Assembly: GCA_947453145.1 (NCBI GenBank)
Contig: CANGFA010000011.1
Span: 1-64,000 of the forward strand
Reading direction: 5' to 3'
Origin: Bacteroidota bacterium
GTDB taxonomy: Bacteria > Bacteroidota > Bacteroidia > Chitinophagales > Chitinophagaceae
Length of the DNA stretch: 64,000 bases
Shown here: one piece after another, positions 20,965-30,098 of the stretch
How the letters are laid out: every line of letters begins with the position of its first letter
Position numbering within the stretch: position 1 is the stretch's first letter
The notes under the pieces: generated by a model
The model's input: only the letters and a program-made list of their open reading frames with translations
Databases searched by the model: none
What the model was told of the DNA's origin: nothing
Translations under genes and position numbers: made by a program

Positions 20965-21716
20965 AATTATTAGACGGGAAAGTAGCCATTGTAACAGGCG
21001 CAGCAAGAGGAATTGGTGCAGCTATTGCTTTAAAATTAGCAGAACAAGGAGCACATGTAGCATTTACCTATATAAGTGATAGCAGTGCAGAAAAAGCAAA
21101 TAGTTTAGTTGTAGAAATAGAAAAGCTAGGTGTTAAAGCAAAAGCATATAAGGCAAACGCAGGTGATTTCGCAGCTTGTGAAACATTGGTAAACGATGTG
21201 GTTGCAACATTTGGAGCAGTAGATATTTGCGTAAACAATGCAGGGATCTCTAAGGATAATTTATTATTGCGTATGACCCCAGAACAATGGGATGATGTAA
21301 TGGAAACGAATTTAAAGAGCGTATTTAATATGACTAAACAGGTAATACGTCCAATGATGAAAGCAAGAAGTGGAAGTATTATTAACATGAGTTCCATCAT
21401 TGGCATTCGTGGCAATGCCGGTCAAAGTAGTTATGCAGCAAGCAAGGCGGGTATCATTGGTTTCACAAAATCTATAGCAGCAGAAATTGGAAGTAGAAAT
21501 ATTCGTTGCAACGCAATTGCACCTGGTTTTATCGAAACCGATATGACGCATTATTTAAATGAAGGAGAAGCTGGAAAAGCTTTCTTGGATAAAATTCCTT
21601 TAGGCCGTTTTGGTAAAGCAGAAGAAATTGCAAACACCACTTTATTCTTAGCAAGTGATTTAAGTAGTTATATCACTGGGCAAGTTATAAGTGCTTGTGG
21701 GGGATTAAATATTTAA
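20961..21716 (+). CDS. fabG: 3-oxoacyl-ACP reductase
   Basis: VTGAARGIGAAIA, NNAGIS, YAASKAG, RCNAIAPGFIETDMT. Confidence 0.93.
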   Translation: MKLLDGKVAIVTGAARGIGAAIALKLAEQGAHVAFTYISDSSAEKANSLVVEIEKLGVKAKAYKANAGDFAACETLVNDVVATFGAVDICVNNAGISKDNLLLRMTPEQWDDVMETNLKSVFNMTKQVIRPMMKARSGSIINMSSIIGIRGNAGQSSYAASKAGIIGFTKSIAAEIGSRNIRCNAIAPGFIETDMTHYLNEGEAGKAFLDKIPLGRFGKAEEIANTTLFLASDLSSYITGQVISACGGLNI

Positions 21717-22288
21717 ATTCTTGCGTCTATTTCTTTTTTTAGATCTGCATAAATGCTTTCAACAGTTCCTTCTCCTTTAACTGAAATCACCTTATTGAAC
21801 TGTGCATAATGCGTAGCCACTGCTGTTGTTTTATCATGGTACTCTTGAATTCTAGCACGAATAATGGTTTCATTGGTGTCATCACTTCTACCAGAAGTCG
21901 CTCCACGTCCTAATAATCTTTTTACCAACTCTTCCTCACCTACTTCTAATGCCAATACCACATTTATTTCTGTTCCTTTTTGTTGTAACAAGGCGTCTAA
22001 TGCAATACACTGTGCCGTTGTACGAGGAAATCCATCAAACAAAAATCCTTTTGCTTCCGGATGCGCATTCATAAAATTATCAACCATCCCAATCACCACT
22101 TCATCCGGTACCAACTGTCCCGCATCCATAAAAGTTTTTGCTTTTAGTCCCAATGTGGTTTGATTGGTAATTTCAGATCTTAATAAATTGCCCGTTGATA
22201 AATGTTGCAAACCATTGGCAGCTATAATATTTTCACTTTGTGTTCCTTTGCCGCTTCCTGGAGGGCCAAATAAGATTAAATTAAACAT
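21713..22288 (-). CDS. adk: adenylate kinase
   Basis: LFGPPGSGKGTQ, HLSTGNLLR, FLFDGFPRT; short-LID form. Confidence 0.95.
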   Translation of the reverse strand: MFNLILFGPPGSGKGTQSENIIAANGLQHLSTGNLLRSEITNQTTLGLKAKTFMDAGQLVPDEVVIGMVDNFMNAHPEAKGFLFDGFPRTTAQCIALDALLQQKGTEINVVLALEVGEEELVKRLLGRGATSGRSDDTNETIIRARIQEYHDKTTAVATHYAQFNKVISVKGEGTVESIYADLKKEIDARI

Positions 22289-22405
22289 AGGGAGGTGTTG
22301 GATTCAAAGATAATGAACTCGCTTAAAATTATTGGGAATCGGTGGCAGAAAATCTGAACAAATAATCTGAATACTTGTTAGTATTTTTATACAATAAGAA
22401 AACTT

Positions 22406-22915
22406 ATGTTTAAACTACTTTGTTTAATGACCATGATTAGTTTGTCGGCTTGCGCACAAAGCCCTTCAAAACAAAAAAAAGATACCCTTATGGAAAAAAA
22501 CAATCCCTATTATAACCCCAACCGAAAAGAGGCATTGGTGGTTTCAGATGATATTTTAAAAACCGTTTTAAGTCCCGAGGTATACGAAATTGCAAGACAA
22601 AAGGGAACCGAAAGGCCTTTTACCAGTGCCTTTGAGAATAGCAAGGAAGTGGGAACCTTTCACTGTGCCGTTTGTGGCAACCCACTATTTAAGAGCAATG
22701 CCAAATTTGAAAGTGGCTGCGGATGGCCTAGTTTTTTTGAGCCCATCAGCAAAGAAGCCATTATCTATTTACCCGACAATACGCATGGTATGGTTCGTAC
22801 CGAAGTGGAATGCGGAAAGTGTAAAGCGCACCTGGGACATGTTTTTGAAGACGGTCCAAAGCCTACTGGTTTAAGGTACTGTATTAACGGGGTGGTGCTT
22901 ACCATGGAAAAATAA
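22406..22915 (+). CDS. msrB: peptide-methionine (R)-S-oxide reductase, lipoprotein-like
   Basis: CAVCGNPLF, GCGWPSFFEP, CGKCKAHLGHVFEDGP, RYCING; N-terminal lipobox SLSAC. Confidence 0.92.
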   Translation: MFKLLCLMTMISLSACAQSPSKQKKDTLMEKNNPYYNPNRKEALVVSDDILKTVLSPEVYEIARQKGTERPFTSAFENSKEVGTFHCAVCGNPLFKSNAKFESGCGWPSFFEPISKEAIIYLPDNTHGMVRTEVECGKCKAHLGHVFEDGPKPTGLRYCINGVVLTMEK

Positions 22916-22948
22916 GTTGTTGGCATATATTGGCTAATTTAGTGGCCA

Positions 22949-24049
22949 ATGAAACAAAAGGCTGTTTGTATATCGCCCCTGGATTGGGGTTTGGGTCATG
23001 CAACAAGATGCATTCCGCTAATTCGTGCGTTTCAATCCCTAGATTATAAAATATACATTGCATCCGAAGGAAAACAGGAGGCCCTATTAAAAGAAGCCTT
23101 TCCAAATGCAATCTTTTTGCCATTAAAAGGATACCGTATCTGGTACACGCGCGCGCGCGCTTTGTTTACGCTCGGAATGATTGTACAAATTCCAAAAATA
23201 ATTGCAGCCATAGTAAATGAATATTTTTGGTTAAAACAAAGCGCTAAAAAATATCATTTTGATTTAGTTGTTTCAGATAATCGTTTTGGTTTTTTTCATA
23301 CAAACATTAAAAGTGTTTTTATCACGCACCAACTTGAAATTCAAACCCCTTTCAAATGGAGCACCCGGCTAAGCCAAATAATTAGTTACTCCTTTATTAA
23401 AAAATATGCTGCTTGTTGGGTAGCGGATATGCTTCCGCCAAATAATCTATCAGGCGTTTTAGCCAACCCACAAAAATTACCTAAGACACCCATTTGGTAT
23501 ATGAATTGCTTGTCTCGTTTAAATGAAGAACAAGATGATAAAGAAAAAGAAGAGATACAAAAAAATGAAATTTATTTTTTAGGTATTGTTTCGGGACCAG
23601 AGCCACAACGAAGCATTTTTGAAAATATATTATGGCAGGAAGGCAATTCTTTACATATCCCCTTTGTAATCATTGCGGGGCTTCCGGATCAGGAAAGTTA
23701 TTACCAATCAACCACCAATGGAAAATTGTATCATCATTTAAACGGAGTAGCTTTAAAAAAAGAAATTAATAAAGCCGAGTATATTATTTGTAGAGGTGGC
23801 TATACCACTTTAATGGAACTAACTCCTTTTCAAAAAAAATTAATACTAATTCCCACACCAGGGCAAACAGAGCAAGAATATTTAGCTAAATATTGGCAAG
23901 CAAAAAACTGGGCTATTTGTTTTGATCAATCCAACTTTAATTTGAAATTAGCCATTGAAAAAGCTGGTGCATTTGAATACAAAACACCCCCTTTTGCATA
24001 TTTTAATCAAGGGGAATTAGTGAATGAATTAAAGCGATTATCTTTATAA
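22949..24049 (+). CDS. glycosyltransferase-like protein (MurG/MJ1255-type C-terminal domain)
   Basis: SPLDWGLGHATRCIPLI, ICRGGYTTLMEL, IPTPGQTEQEYLAKYW. Confidence 0.8.
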   Translation: MKQKAVCISPLDWGLGHATRCIPLIRAFQSLDYKIYIASEGKQEALLKEAFPNAIFLPLKGYRIWYTRARALFTLGMIVQIPKIIAAIVNEYFWLKQSAKKYHFDLVVSDNRFGFFHTNIKSVFITHQLEIQTPFKWSTRLSQIISYSFIKKYAACWVADMLPPNNLSGVLANPQKLPKTPIWYMNCLSRLNEEQDDKEKEEIQKNEIYFLGIVSGPEPQRSIFENILWQEGNSLHIPFVIIAGLPDQESYYQSTTNGKLYHHLNGVALKKEINKAEYIICRGGYTTLMELTPFQKKLILIPTPGQTEQEYLAKYWQAKNWAICFDQSNFNLKLAIEKAGAFEYKTPPFAYFNQGELVNELKRLSL

Positions 24050-24050
24050 T

Positions 24051-25115
24051 ATGGATGTACAAAAAATTAATATCACAGAATTTATAAATAGCGCTTTTAC
24101 TTATTTATTATTAGACGTAAGGAGCCCGGCCGAATATGAACACGCACATATTCCAGGTGCAAAATCACTTCCTTTATTTGACAATGAACAAAGAGCCATC
24201 GTAGGAACAACCTATAAAAAACAAAGTAGAGAGGATGCTATTAAAATTGCATTACCCTTTTTTGGAGACAAGATGTTACAAATGGTTGAAACTGTTGAAA
24301 AATGGAGTTCGGTATTTGAAAAAGAACACAATTTAAAACCCTTTGTGGTTGTACATTGTTGGAGAGGTGGTATGCGAAGTGCAGCAGTAGCATGGCTTTT
24401 AGACTTGTATGGTTTTAAGGTGATTCAAATAAATGGTGGGTATAAAGCATACCGTAACTGGGTAATTGAAAAGTATACACAACCTTATTCTTTAAAAGTA
24501 TTAGGGGGTTATACGGGCTCCGGAAAAACCGAAACACTTCGCGCGCTTGCCACAACAGGAAAAGCAGTAGTGGATTTAGAGGGTTTAGCCAAACACAAGG
24601 GTTCTGCGTTTGGGGCATTAGGTCAGGTGGCACAACCTAGTCAAGAAATGTTTGAAAATATATTAGCAACTTCTTTATTAGAACAAGAAAAAAAGGGCGA
24701 CTGCATTTGGGTGGAAGATGAAAGCCAAAGAATTGGAACGGTAATGATTCCTGCTGCTTTTTTTGCTCAAATAAAAAATAGTACCTGTTATTTTATGCGC
24801 ATTCCTTTTGAAGAAAGACTTTCATTTATTGTGCAACAATATGGAGGATTTGCAAAAGAGCCTTTGATAGAAGCTACCAATAGAATTCAAAAGCGATTGG
24901 GTGGCCTGGAAACAAAAAACGCAGTAGCGTATATTTTAGAAGGGGAAATTAGCAATGCTTTTTCCATACTTTTAAAATATTACGATAAGTGGTATGATAA
25001 ATTTTCTAAAGCAGAAAAGAATAATAAAGAAGACGCTGTTATTTTTAATATTCAATGGCTAGATGCGCATAAAGTAGATGCCATTACAAATTCAAAATTA
25101 TTGATGGGTTTATAG
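24051..25115 (+). CDS. mnmH: tRNA 2-selenouridine synthase
   Basis: Rhodanese domain with HCWRGGMRS, then P-loop GGYTGSGKTE. Confidence 0.92.
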   Translation: MDVQKINITEFINSAFTYLLLDVRSPAEYEHAHIPGAKSLPLFDNEQRAIVGTTYKKQSREDAIKIALPFFGDKMLQMVETVEKWSSVFEKEHNLKPFVVVHCWRGGMRSAAVAWLLDLYGFKVIQINGGYKAYRNWVIEKYTQPYSLKVLGGYTGSGKTETLRALATTGKAVVDLEGLAKHKGSAFGALGQVAQPSQEMFENILATSLLEQEKKGDCIWVEDESQRIGTVMIPAAFFAQIKNSTCYFMRIPFEERLSFIVQQYGGFAKEPLIEATNRIQKRLGGLETKNAVAYILEGEISNAFSILLKYYDKWYDKFSKAEKNNKEDAVIFNIQWLDAHKVDAITNSKLLMGL

Positions 25116-25148
25116 CAACTTAGTTTTATTTTTACTTAATTCAAAAAT

Positions 25149-25712
25149 ATGCAACAGTTACTTGCGTGGTGGTATTTTTCAGTGCGGGGTTGGAAAACGG
25201 AAGGACAATTCCCATTTGAATTAAAAAAATCGGTATTGGTGGTGGCACCCCACACACACTCCTTTGATTTTTTTTTAGGACTGGGCATTCGTAAAAAATT
25301 GCATTTTGAATTTGTGCATTTTCTAGGAAAAAAGGAGCTTTTTTGGGGCATCTTTGGTTTTATACTTAGGCAGCTCGGGGGTTATCCCGTTGAAAGATCA
25401 AAAAACTCAAATCAAGTAGACCAGGTGGTCAAGATTTTTAATGAAAAAGAGCGGTTTCATATTGCGCTCTCCCCCGAGGGCACCCGAAAAAAGGTGAATA
25501 GACTAAAATCTGGCTTTTATCATATTGCTAAAAATGCCAATGTGCCCATTGTAATGGTGGCGCTGGATTTTGAACATAAAAAAGTAATTTTTGCCCCCCC
25601 TTTTATGACAAGCGAGAACGAAAAGACAGATAAACAAAAAATTGTACGGTTTTTTAAGGGCATTTTGGGCTATGTACCCTCCAATAGTATCACCGAAGAC
25701 ATTGAGGGCTAG
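25149..25712 (+). CDS. 1-acyl-sn-glycerol-3-phosphate acyltransferase family protein
   Basis: HTHSFD (HX4D) and SPEGTRKK motifs. Confidence 0.8.
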   Translation: MQQLLAWWYFSVRGWKTEGQFPFELKKSVLVVAPHTHSFDFFLGLGIRKKLHFEFVHFLGKKELFWGIFGFILRQLGGYPVERSKNSNQVDQVVKIFNEKERFHIALSPEGTRKKVNRLKSGFYHIAKNANVPIVMVALDFEHKKVIFAPPFMTSENEKTDKQKIVRFFKGILGYVPSNSITEDIEG

Positions 25713-25734
25713 CTGTTAATTTTTTAATAATTGT

Positions 25735-25765
25735 TTTGCACATCAGGTCGATATTAGTATTTTTG
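25735..25765 (+). promoter_or_regulatory. canonical Bacteroidota promoter TTTG-N19-TAnnTTTG of the ompA-like gene
   Basis: TTTG at 25735-25738, 19-nt spacer, TATTTTTG at 25758-25765. Confidence 0.75.
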
Positions 25766-25808
25766 TTAAGGCCGTAGGCCATTTTATTCATTTAAATAAA
25801 AAAATAGT

Positions 25809-26696
25809 ATGAAAAGTAGAATTTTTTTAGCGCTTGCGATTGTTAGCATTGGTGCTTATTCTTGCGTTAGTCCTAAAAAATTACAGGAAAAAGATGATAA
25901 ACTTGCTCAATTAAATGGAGCATACACAGAATTACAAGGTAAACTACGTGATGCACAAGATGCATTGAATAAAAGCAAAACAGATGCAGAAAAAACTGCT
26001 GATAAAGCAAGATCTTTACAATCTAACATTGATGATTTAAACAAGCAAGTTGATTTTCTTAAGGCAAACAACAATGTGGTGTTAAGTCAATTAAAAGATA
26101 TGTCTGTGGTAACTGGTGCTCAAGCAGAGAGTATCAAAAAATCTTTAGACAATATCGGTGCTAAGGATTTATACATCCAAGGATTACAAAGCACTATGGC
26201 ACGTAAAGATTCTATTAACATGAACTTGGTAATGAACTTAAAGGGTGCGATTGGTGATTTAAGCGACGGCGACATTAATGTAAAAATTGACAAGGGTGTT
26301 GTATATGTAGACATCTCTGATAAACTTTTATTTAAAAGCGGAAGCTTTGAAGTAACTGCACAAGCTAAAACCGTATTAGGTAAAGTAGCTAAGGTATTAG
26401 CAGCTCAACCAGATATTGAATTTATGGTTGAAGGTCACACCGATTCTAAGCAATTAACTGGTGCAGGCGTAATTGAAGACAACTGGGATTTATCTGTAAA
26501 GCGTGCTACCACCGTAGTTCGTGTTTTACAAGATACATACCATTTAGATCCTAAGCGCATGACTGCAGCTGGTAGATCTGAGTATTTACCTTTAACAGAT
26601 AATTCAACTGCAGAAGGTAGAGCAAAAAATAGAAGAACAAGAATTGTTATCTTACCTCAATTAGATCAATTCTTTAAGTTATTAGAGAAAAAGTAA
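25809..26696 (+). CDS. OmpA family lipoprotein
   Basis: Lipobox-like Cys, coiled-coil, OmpA domain VEGHTDSKQ...NWDLSVKRA...GRSEYLP...NRRTRIVI. Confidence 0.92.
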   Translation: MKSRIFLALAIVSIGAYSCVSPKKLQEKDDKLAQLNGAYTELQGKLRDAQDALNKSKTDAEKTADKARSLQSNIDDLNKQVDFLKANNNVVLSQLKDMSVVTGAQAESIKKSLDNIGAKDLYIQGLQSTMARKDSINMNLVMNLKGAIGDLSDGDINVKIDKGVVYVDISDKLLFKSGSFEVTAQAKTVLGKVAKVLAAQPDIEFMVEGHTDSKQLTGAGVIEDNWDLSVKRATTVVRVLQDTYHLDPKRMTAAGRSEYLPLTDNSTAEGRAKNRRTRIVILPQLDQFFKLLEKK

Positions 26697-26737
26697 TTTT
26701 TAGTGTCTTTGATTTAAGAATATAAAGACACTAAAAA
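26697..26737. terminator. hairpin starting directly after the ompA-like stop codon
   Basis: 14-bp perfect arms TTTTTAGTGTCTTT / AAAGACACTAAAAA, 13-nt loop. Confidence 0.65.
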
Positions 26738-26755
26738 TTATATCTTATTATTTTT

Positions 26756-26790
26756 TCAGGGCACCCCATAAACGGGTGCCCTGATTTATT
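26756..26790 (+). terminator. intrinsic terminator
   Basis: 11-bp arms TCAGGGCACCC / GGGTGCCCTGA, CATAAAC loop, followed by TTTATT. Confidence 0.75.
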
Positions 26791-26881
26791 TTACCTATAC
26801 ATCAGATGCTTTCGCATCTTCTCCCCATGTTTAGTTTTCCACCTTGTCCCTTTTTGAAGCAAGGAGTGTTATCTTCGCTAC

Positions 26882-29245
26882 ATGCAACAAGCTTATTTGG
26901 ACGGACTAAACGACAGACAAAAGGAAGCGGTTTTACATTTGAATGGACCCCTCATGATTATTGCCGGAGCGGGTAGTGGAAAAACTAAAGTGTTAACTTC
27001 TCGCATTGCGCATTTAATGAATAGTGGTGTTGATGCCTTTAATATTTTAGCACTTACTTTTACCAACAAAGCTGCTGCAGAAATGAAGGAGCGGGTAGAA
27101 AAAGCATTGGGAAATACCGAAGCTAGAAATTTATATATTGGTACTTTCCATAGTGTTTTTGCACGCATCTTAAGAGCCGAGGCCTCAAAATTAGGATATC
27201 CGCAAAGTTTCACAATTTATGACTCCGATGATTCTAAGTCTGTACTAAAGCAGGTTATAAATGATATGGGGTTAGACGATAAATTATACAAACCCAATAT
27301 TGTATTAAATAGAATTTCAAGTGCAAAGAATGCGCTGGTAGGGCCTGCAGAATATGCAATGGATACTTTTTTAAAGCAAGAAGATGCGAGAAGCAATCGA
27401 CCTCAGATTGCCGAAATTTATGCCAGCTATGTAGCACGTTGTTTTAAAAGTGGCGCGATGGATTTTGATGATTTGCTTTTTAAAATGCACGAACTACTAC
27501 GCGACTTCCCCGAAGTATTACACAAGTACCAACATAAATTTAAATACTTATTAATTGACGAGTACCAAGATACCAATCCGGTACAATATCACATTGCTAA
27601 ATTATTAGCTGCGGTGCATGAAAATTTGTGTGTAGTAGGTGATGATGCACAAAGTATTTATAGTTTCCGGGGTGCAACCATTGAAAATATTTTACAATTT
27701 CAAAAAGACTATGACGACGTGAAGTTGGTGAAGTTGGAACAAAACTATCGAAGTAGTAAGTCCATTATTGAAGTAGCCAACCAAGTGATTAAAAACAACA
27801 AAGGGCAAATTCCAAAAGAGTTGTGGACAGACAACGAAGAAGGAGATAAAATTAAGTTGGTGCGAACCATGACGGACAACGAAGAAGGAAAATTTGTTGC
27901 AGACGCTATTCAAGAAAAAAAATTAAGAAATCATTTTTATAATAAAGACTTTGCTATTTTATATCGTACCAATGCACAATCCAGATCCTTTGAGGAAAGC
28001 TTAAGACGCACGGGCATTGCTTATAAGATATATGGTGGGCTTAGCTTTTATCAAAGAAAAGAGGTAAAGGACTTTATTGCCTACTTGCGTTTAATTGCAA
28101 ACACAAAGGACGAGGAAGCATTAAAAAGAATTATTAATTACCCAGTAAGGGGTATTGGAAAAACCACCGTTGAAAAATGTTTAGTCCTTGCGGGTGAAAA
28201 CAATATAACTTTTTTTGAAGTATTGGAAAAGGCAAAGGCGTTTGGATTTAAGGCCGGAACACTCACTGCTATTGATGAGTTTGTGACCATGATTAAATAT
28301 TTTCAAAATCAATTGACCAAACACAATGCTTCTGACGTTGCTGTACAAGTGGGGAAGCATACCAATATTGTTAAAGAATTATTTAACGATAAAAGTACCG
28401 AAGGATTAGCGCGCTATGAAAACGTACAGGAATTATTAAACTCTATTAAAGAGTGGACCGAGAGTCCAAGTAACGAAGATGGTGAACTTGGAGATAAAAG
28501 TTTGGGTTCTTATTTACAACAAATTACCTTAATTACAGATGCGGATAATGATAACAATAACGAAGACACGGTAAAACTAATGACCGTACACGCAGCTAAA
28601 GGTTTGGAATTTGATTGCGTGTTTGTAGTGGGCCTCGAAGAAACCTTATTCCCTAGTGGTATGAGTGTGAATACCAGAGAAGAGCTAGAAGAAGAAAGGC
28701 GTTTGTTTTATGTTGCTGTTACTAGAGCTAAAAAACACTTGTGGTTAACCTATGCCAATTCACGTTACCGTTTTGGACAATTGGTTCAAAATGATCCAAG
28801 CCGTTTTATAGACGAAATGCCAGAAGACCAATTGGATAAATCCAGTGCAGGTGGTGGTGCACGTAATCAAAGTAGTGGGTGGGGTTCCGCTTACGATCGC
28901 ATGCATGGTGGAAATAGCAAGGGATGGCAGGAACAAAGACCCGCAAAATCTGCGGGATCTGGCAACACAAGTAGCTCAACCAATAGCCAAAGCAAACCAA
29001 GTTATATGCCAGTGGTACCACCTAGTACCTTAAATAAAAATCATATACCGTCCCTTAATTTTACCGCAGCAGACCCCTCTGCTTTGGAAGCGGGCATGAA
29101 GGTAGAGCATCAGAAGTTTGGATTTGGTGTGATTAAAGAAATTGAGGGTTCGGCGCACAATCCAATTGCCTTAATTCTATTTGATAAAAATGGTGAAAAG
29201 AAAATTATGCTCAACTATGCTAAACTAAGCATTATACCATCCTAG
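26882..29245 (+). CDS. UvrD/PcrA-type ATP-dependent DNA helicase
   Basis: AGAGSGKTKVL, LLIDEYQDTNPVQ, GDDAQSIYSFRGA, VTRAKKHLWLTYA. Confidence 0.95.
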   Translation: MQQAYLDGLNDRQKEAVLHLNGPLMIIAGAGSGKTKVLTSRIAHLMNSGVDAFNILALTFTNKAAAEMKERVEKALGNTEARNLYIGTFHSVFARILRAEASKLGYPQSFTIYDSDDSKSVLKQVINDMGLDDKLYKPNIVLNRISSAKNALVGPAEYAMDTFLKQEDARSNRPQIAEIYASYVARCFKSGAMDFDDLLFKMHELLRDFPEVLHKYQHKFKYLLIDEYQDTNPVQYHIAKLLAAVHENLCVVGDDAQSIYSFRGATIENILQFQKDYDDVKLVKLEQNYRSSKSIIEVANQVIKNNKGQIPKELWTDNEEGDKIKLVRTMTDNEEGKFVADAIQEKKLRNHFYNKDFAILYRTNAQSRSFEESLRRTGIAYKIYGGLSFYQRKEVKDFIAYLRLIANTKDEEALKRIINYPVRGIGKTTVEKCLVLAGENNITFFEVLEKAKAFGFKAGTLTAIDEFVTMIKYFQNQLTKHNASDVAVQVGKHTNIVKELFNDKSTEGLARYENVQELLNSIKEWTESPSNEDGELGDKSLGSYLQQITLITDADNDNNNEDTVKLMTVHAAKGLEFDCVFVVGLEETLFPSGMSVNTREELEEERRLFYVAVTRAKKHLWLTYANSRYRFGQLVQNDPSRFIDEMPEDQLDKSSAGGGARNQSSGWGSAYDRMHGGNSKGWQEQRPAKSAGSGNTSSSTNSQSKPSYMPVVPPSTLNKNHIPSLNFTAADPSALEAGMKVEHQKFGFGVIKEIEGSAHNPIALILFDKNGEKKIMLNYAKLSIIPS

Positions 29246-29299
29246 TAAGCACTATTTACGGTTTAAAACGCCCTAACCGTTTTTCGATATCGGAAAAAT

Positions 29300-29340
29300 A
29301 AAGCCCAGTCCCCGTCATTAGAAGCGATTGGGCTTTTTTT
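29300..29340 (+). terminator. intrinsic terminator
   Basis: AAAGCCCAGTC / GATTGGGCTTT (one G-U pair) followed by a T tract. Confidence 0.8.
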
Positions 29341-29370
29341 TGATTATTTTTGTAGCACAAATATTTGATT

Positions 29371-29970
29371 ATGATTACGACCGGAAATACAATTGTAAGT
29401 ATCTATACAGAAATGACACCCAATCCAGAAACTATGAAGTTTGTTGCGAATAAACTTTTGTATCCTGGAAAAAGCATTGATATTGCAGATGAAAGTCAAG
29501 CAACTCCTTCGCCTTTGGCAAAAGAATTGTTTAGCTTTCCTTTTATTAAAAGCGTTTTCATAGCGAGCAATTTTATTACTTTAACAAAAAGTGCAGATAC
29601 AGATGATTGGCAGGATGTAATTCCAACCATTAAAACTTTCTTAAAAGAATATTTAGAAAATGGTGGCATGGTGGTGAATGAAGAAGAAGTTGCAAAAATA
29701 AAACAGGAATCAACCAATGTCGTTCATGCAGACGATGATGATATTGTAAAGCGCGTGAAAGAGTTATTAGAAAACTATGTAAAGCCTGCAGTTGAAATGG
29801 ATGGTGGTGCAATTCAATTTAAAAGTTATAACGACGGTGTTGTAAACCTCATGTTACAAGGTTCTTGTAGCGGTTGTCCTTCTAGTATGGTTACCTTAAA
29901 AGCAGGTATTGAAGGCATGATGAAACGAATGATTCCAGAAGTAAAAGAAGTGGTAGCAGTAGCAGAGTAG
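29371..29970 (+). CDS. NifU/Nfu-type Fe-S cluster scaffold protein
   Basis: N-terminal Nfu domain TPNPETMKF and C-terminal CSGCPSS; ATG at 29371 preferred. Confidence 0.92.
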   Translation: MITTGNTIVSIYTEMTPNPETMKFVANKLLYPGKSIDIADESQATPSPLAKELFSFPFIKSVFIASNFITLTKSADTDDWQDVIPTIKTFLKEYLENGGMVVNEEEVAKIKQESTNVVHADDDDIVKRVKELLENYVKPAVEMDGGAIQFKSYNDGVVNLMLQGSCSGCPSSMVTLKAGIEGMMKRMIPEVKEVVAVAE

Positions 29971-29979
29971 GTTGGTAAT

Positions 29980-30013
29980 AAAATAGGGACTAAGAAAATT
30001 TAGCCCCTATTTT
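29980..30013. terminator. bidirectional intrinsic terminator
   Basis: AAAATAGGG / CCCTATTTT stem between convergent genes. Confidence 0.8.
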
Positions 30014-30098
30014 ATTTACCCTCTTATTGATTTTTTCAGTTATTCCTATTGTTCATAAATTTTTTGTAAAAATTTTTTGAACGTCAGCGTTTCTTATA

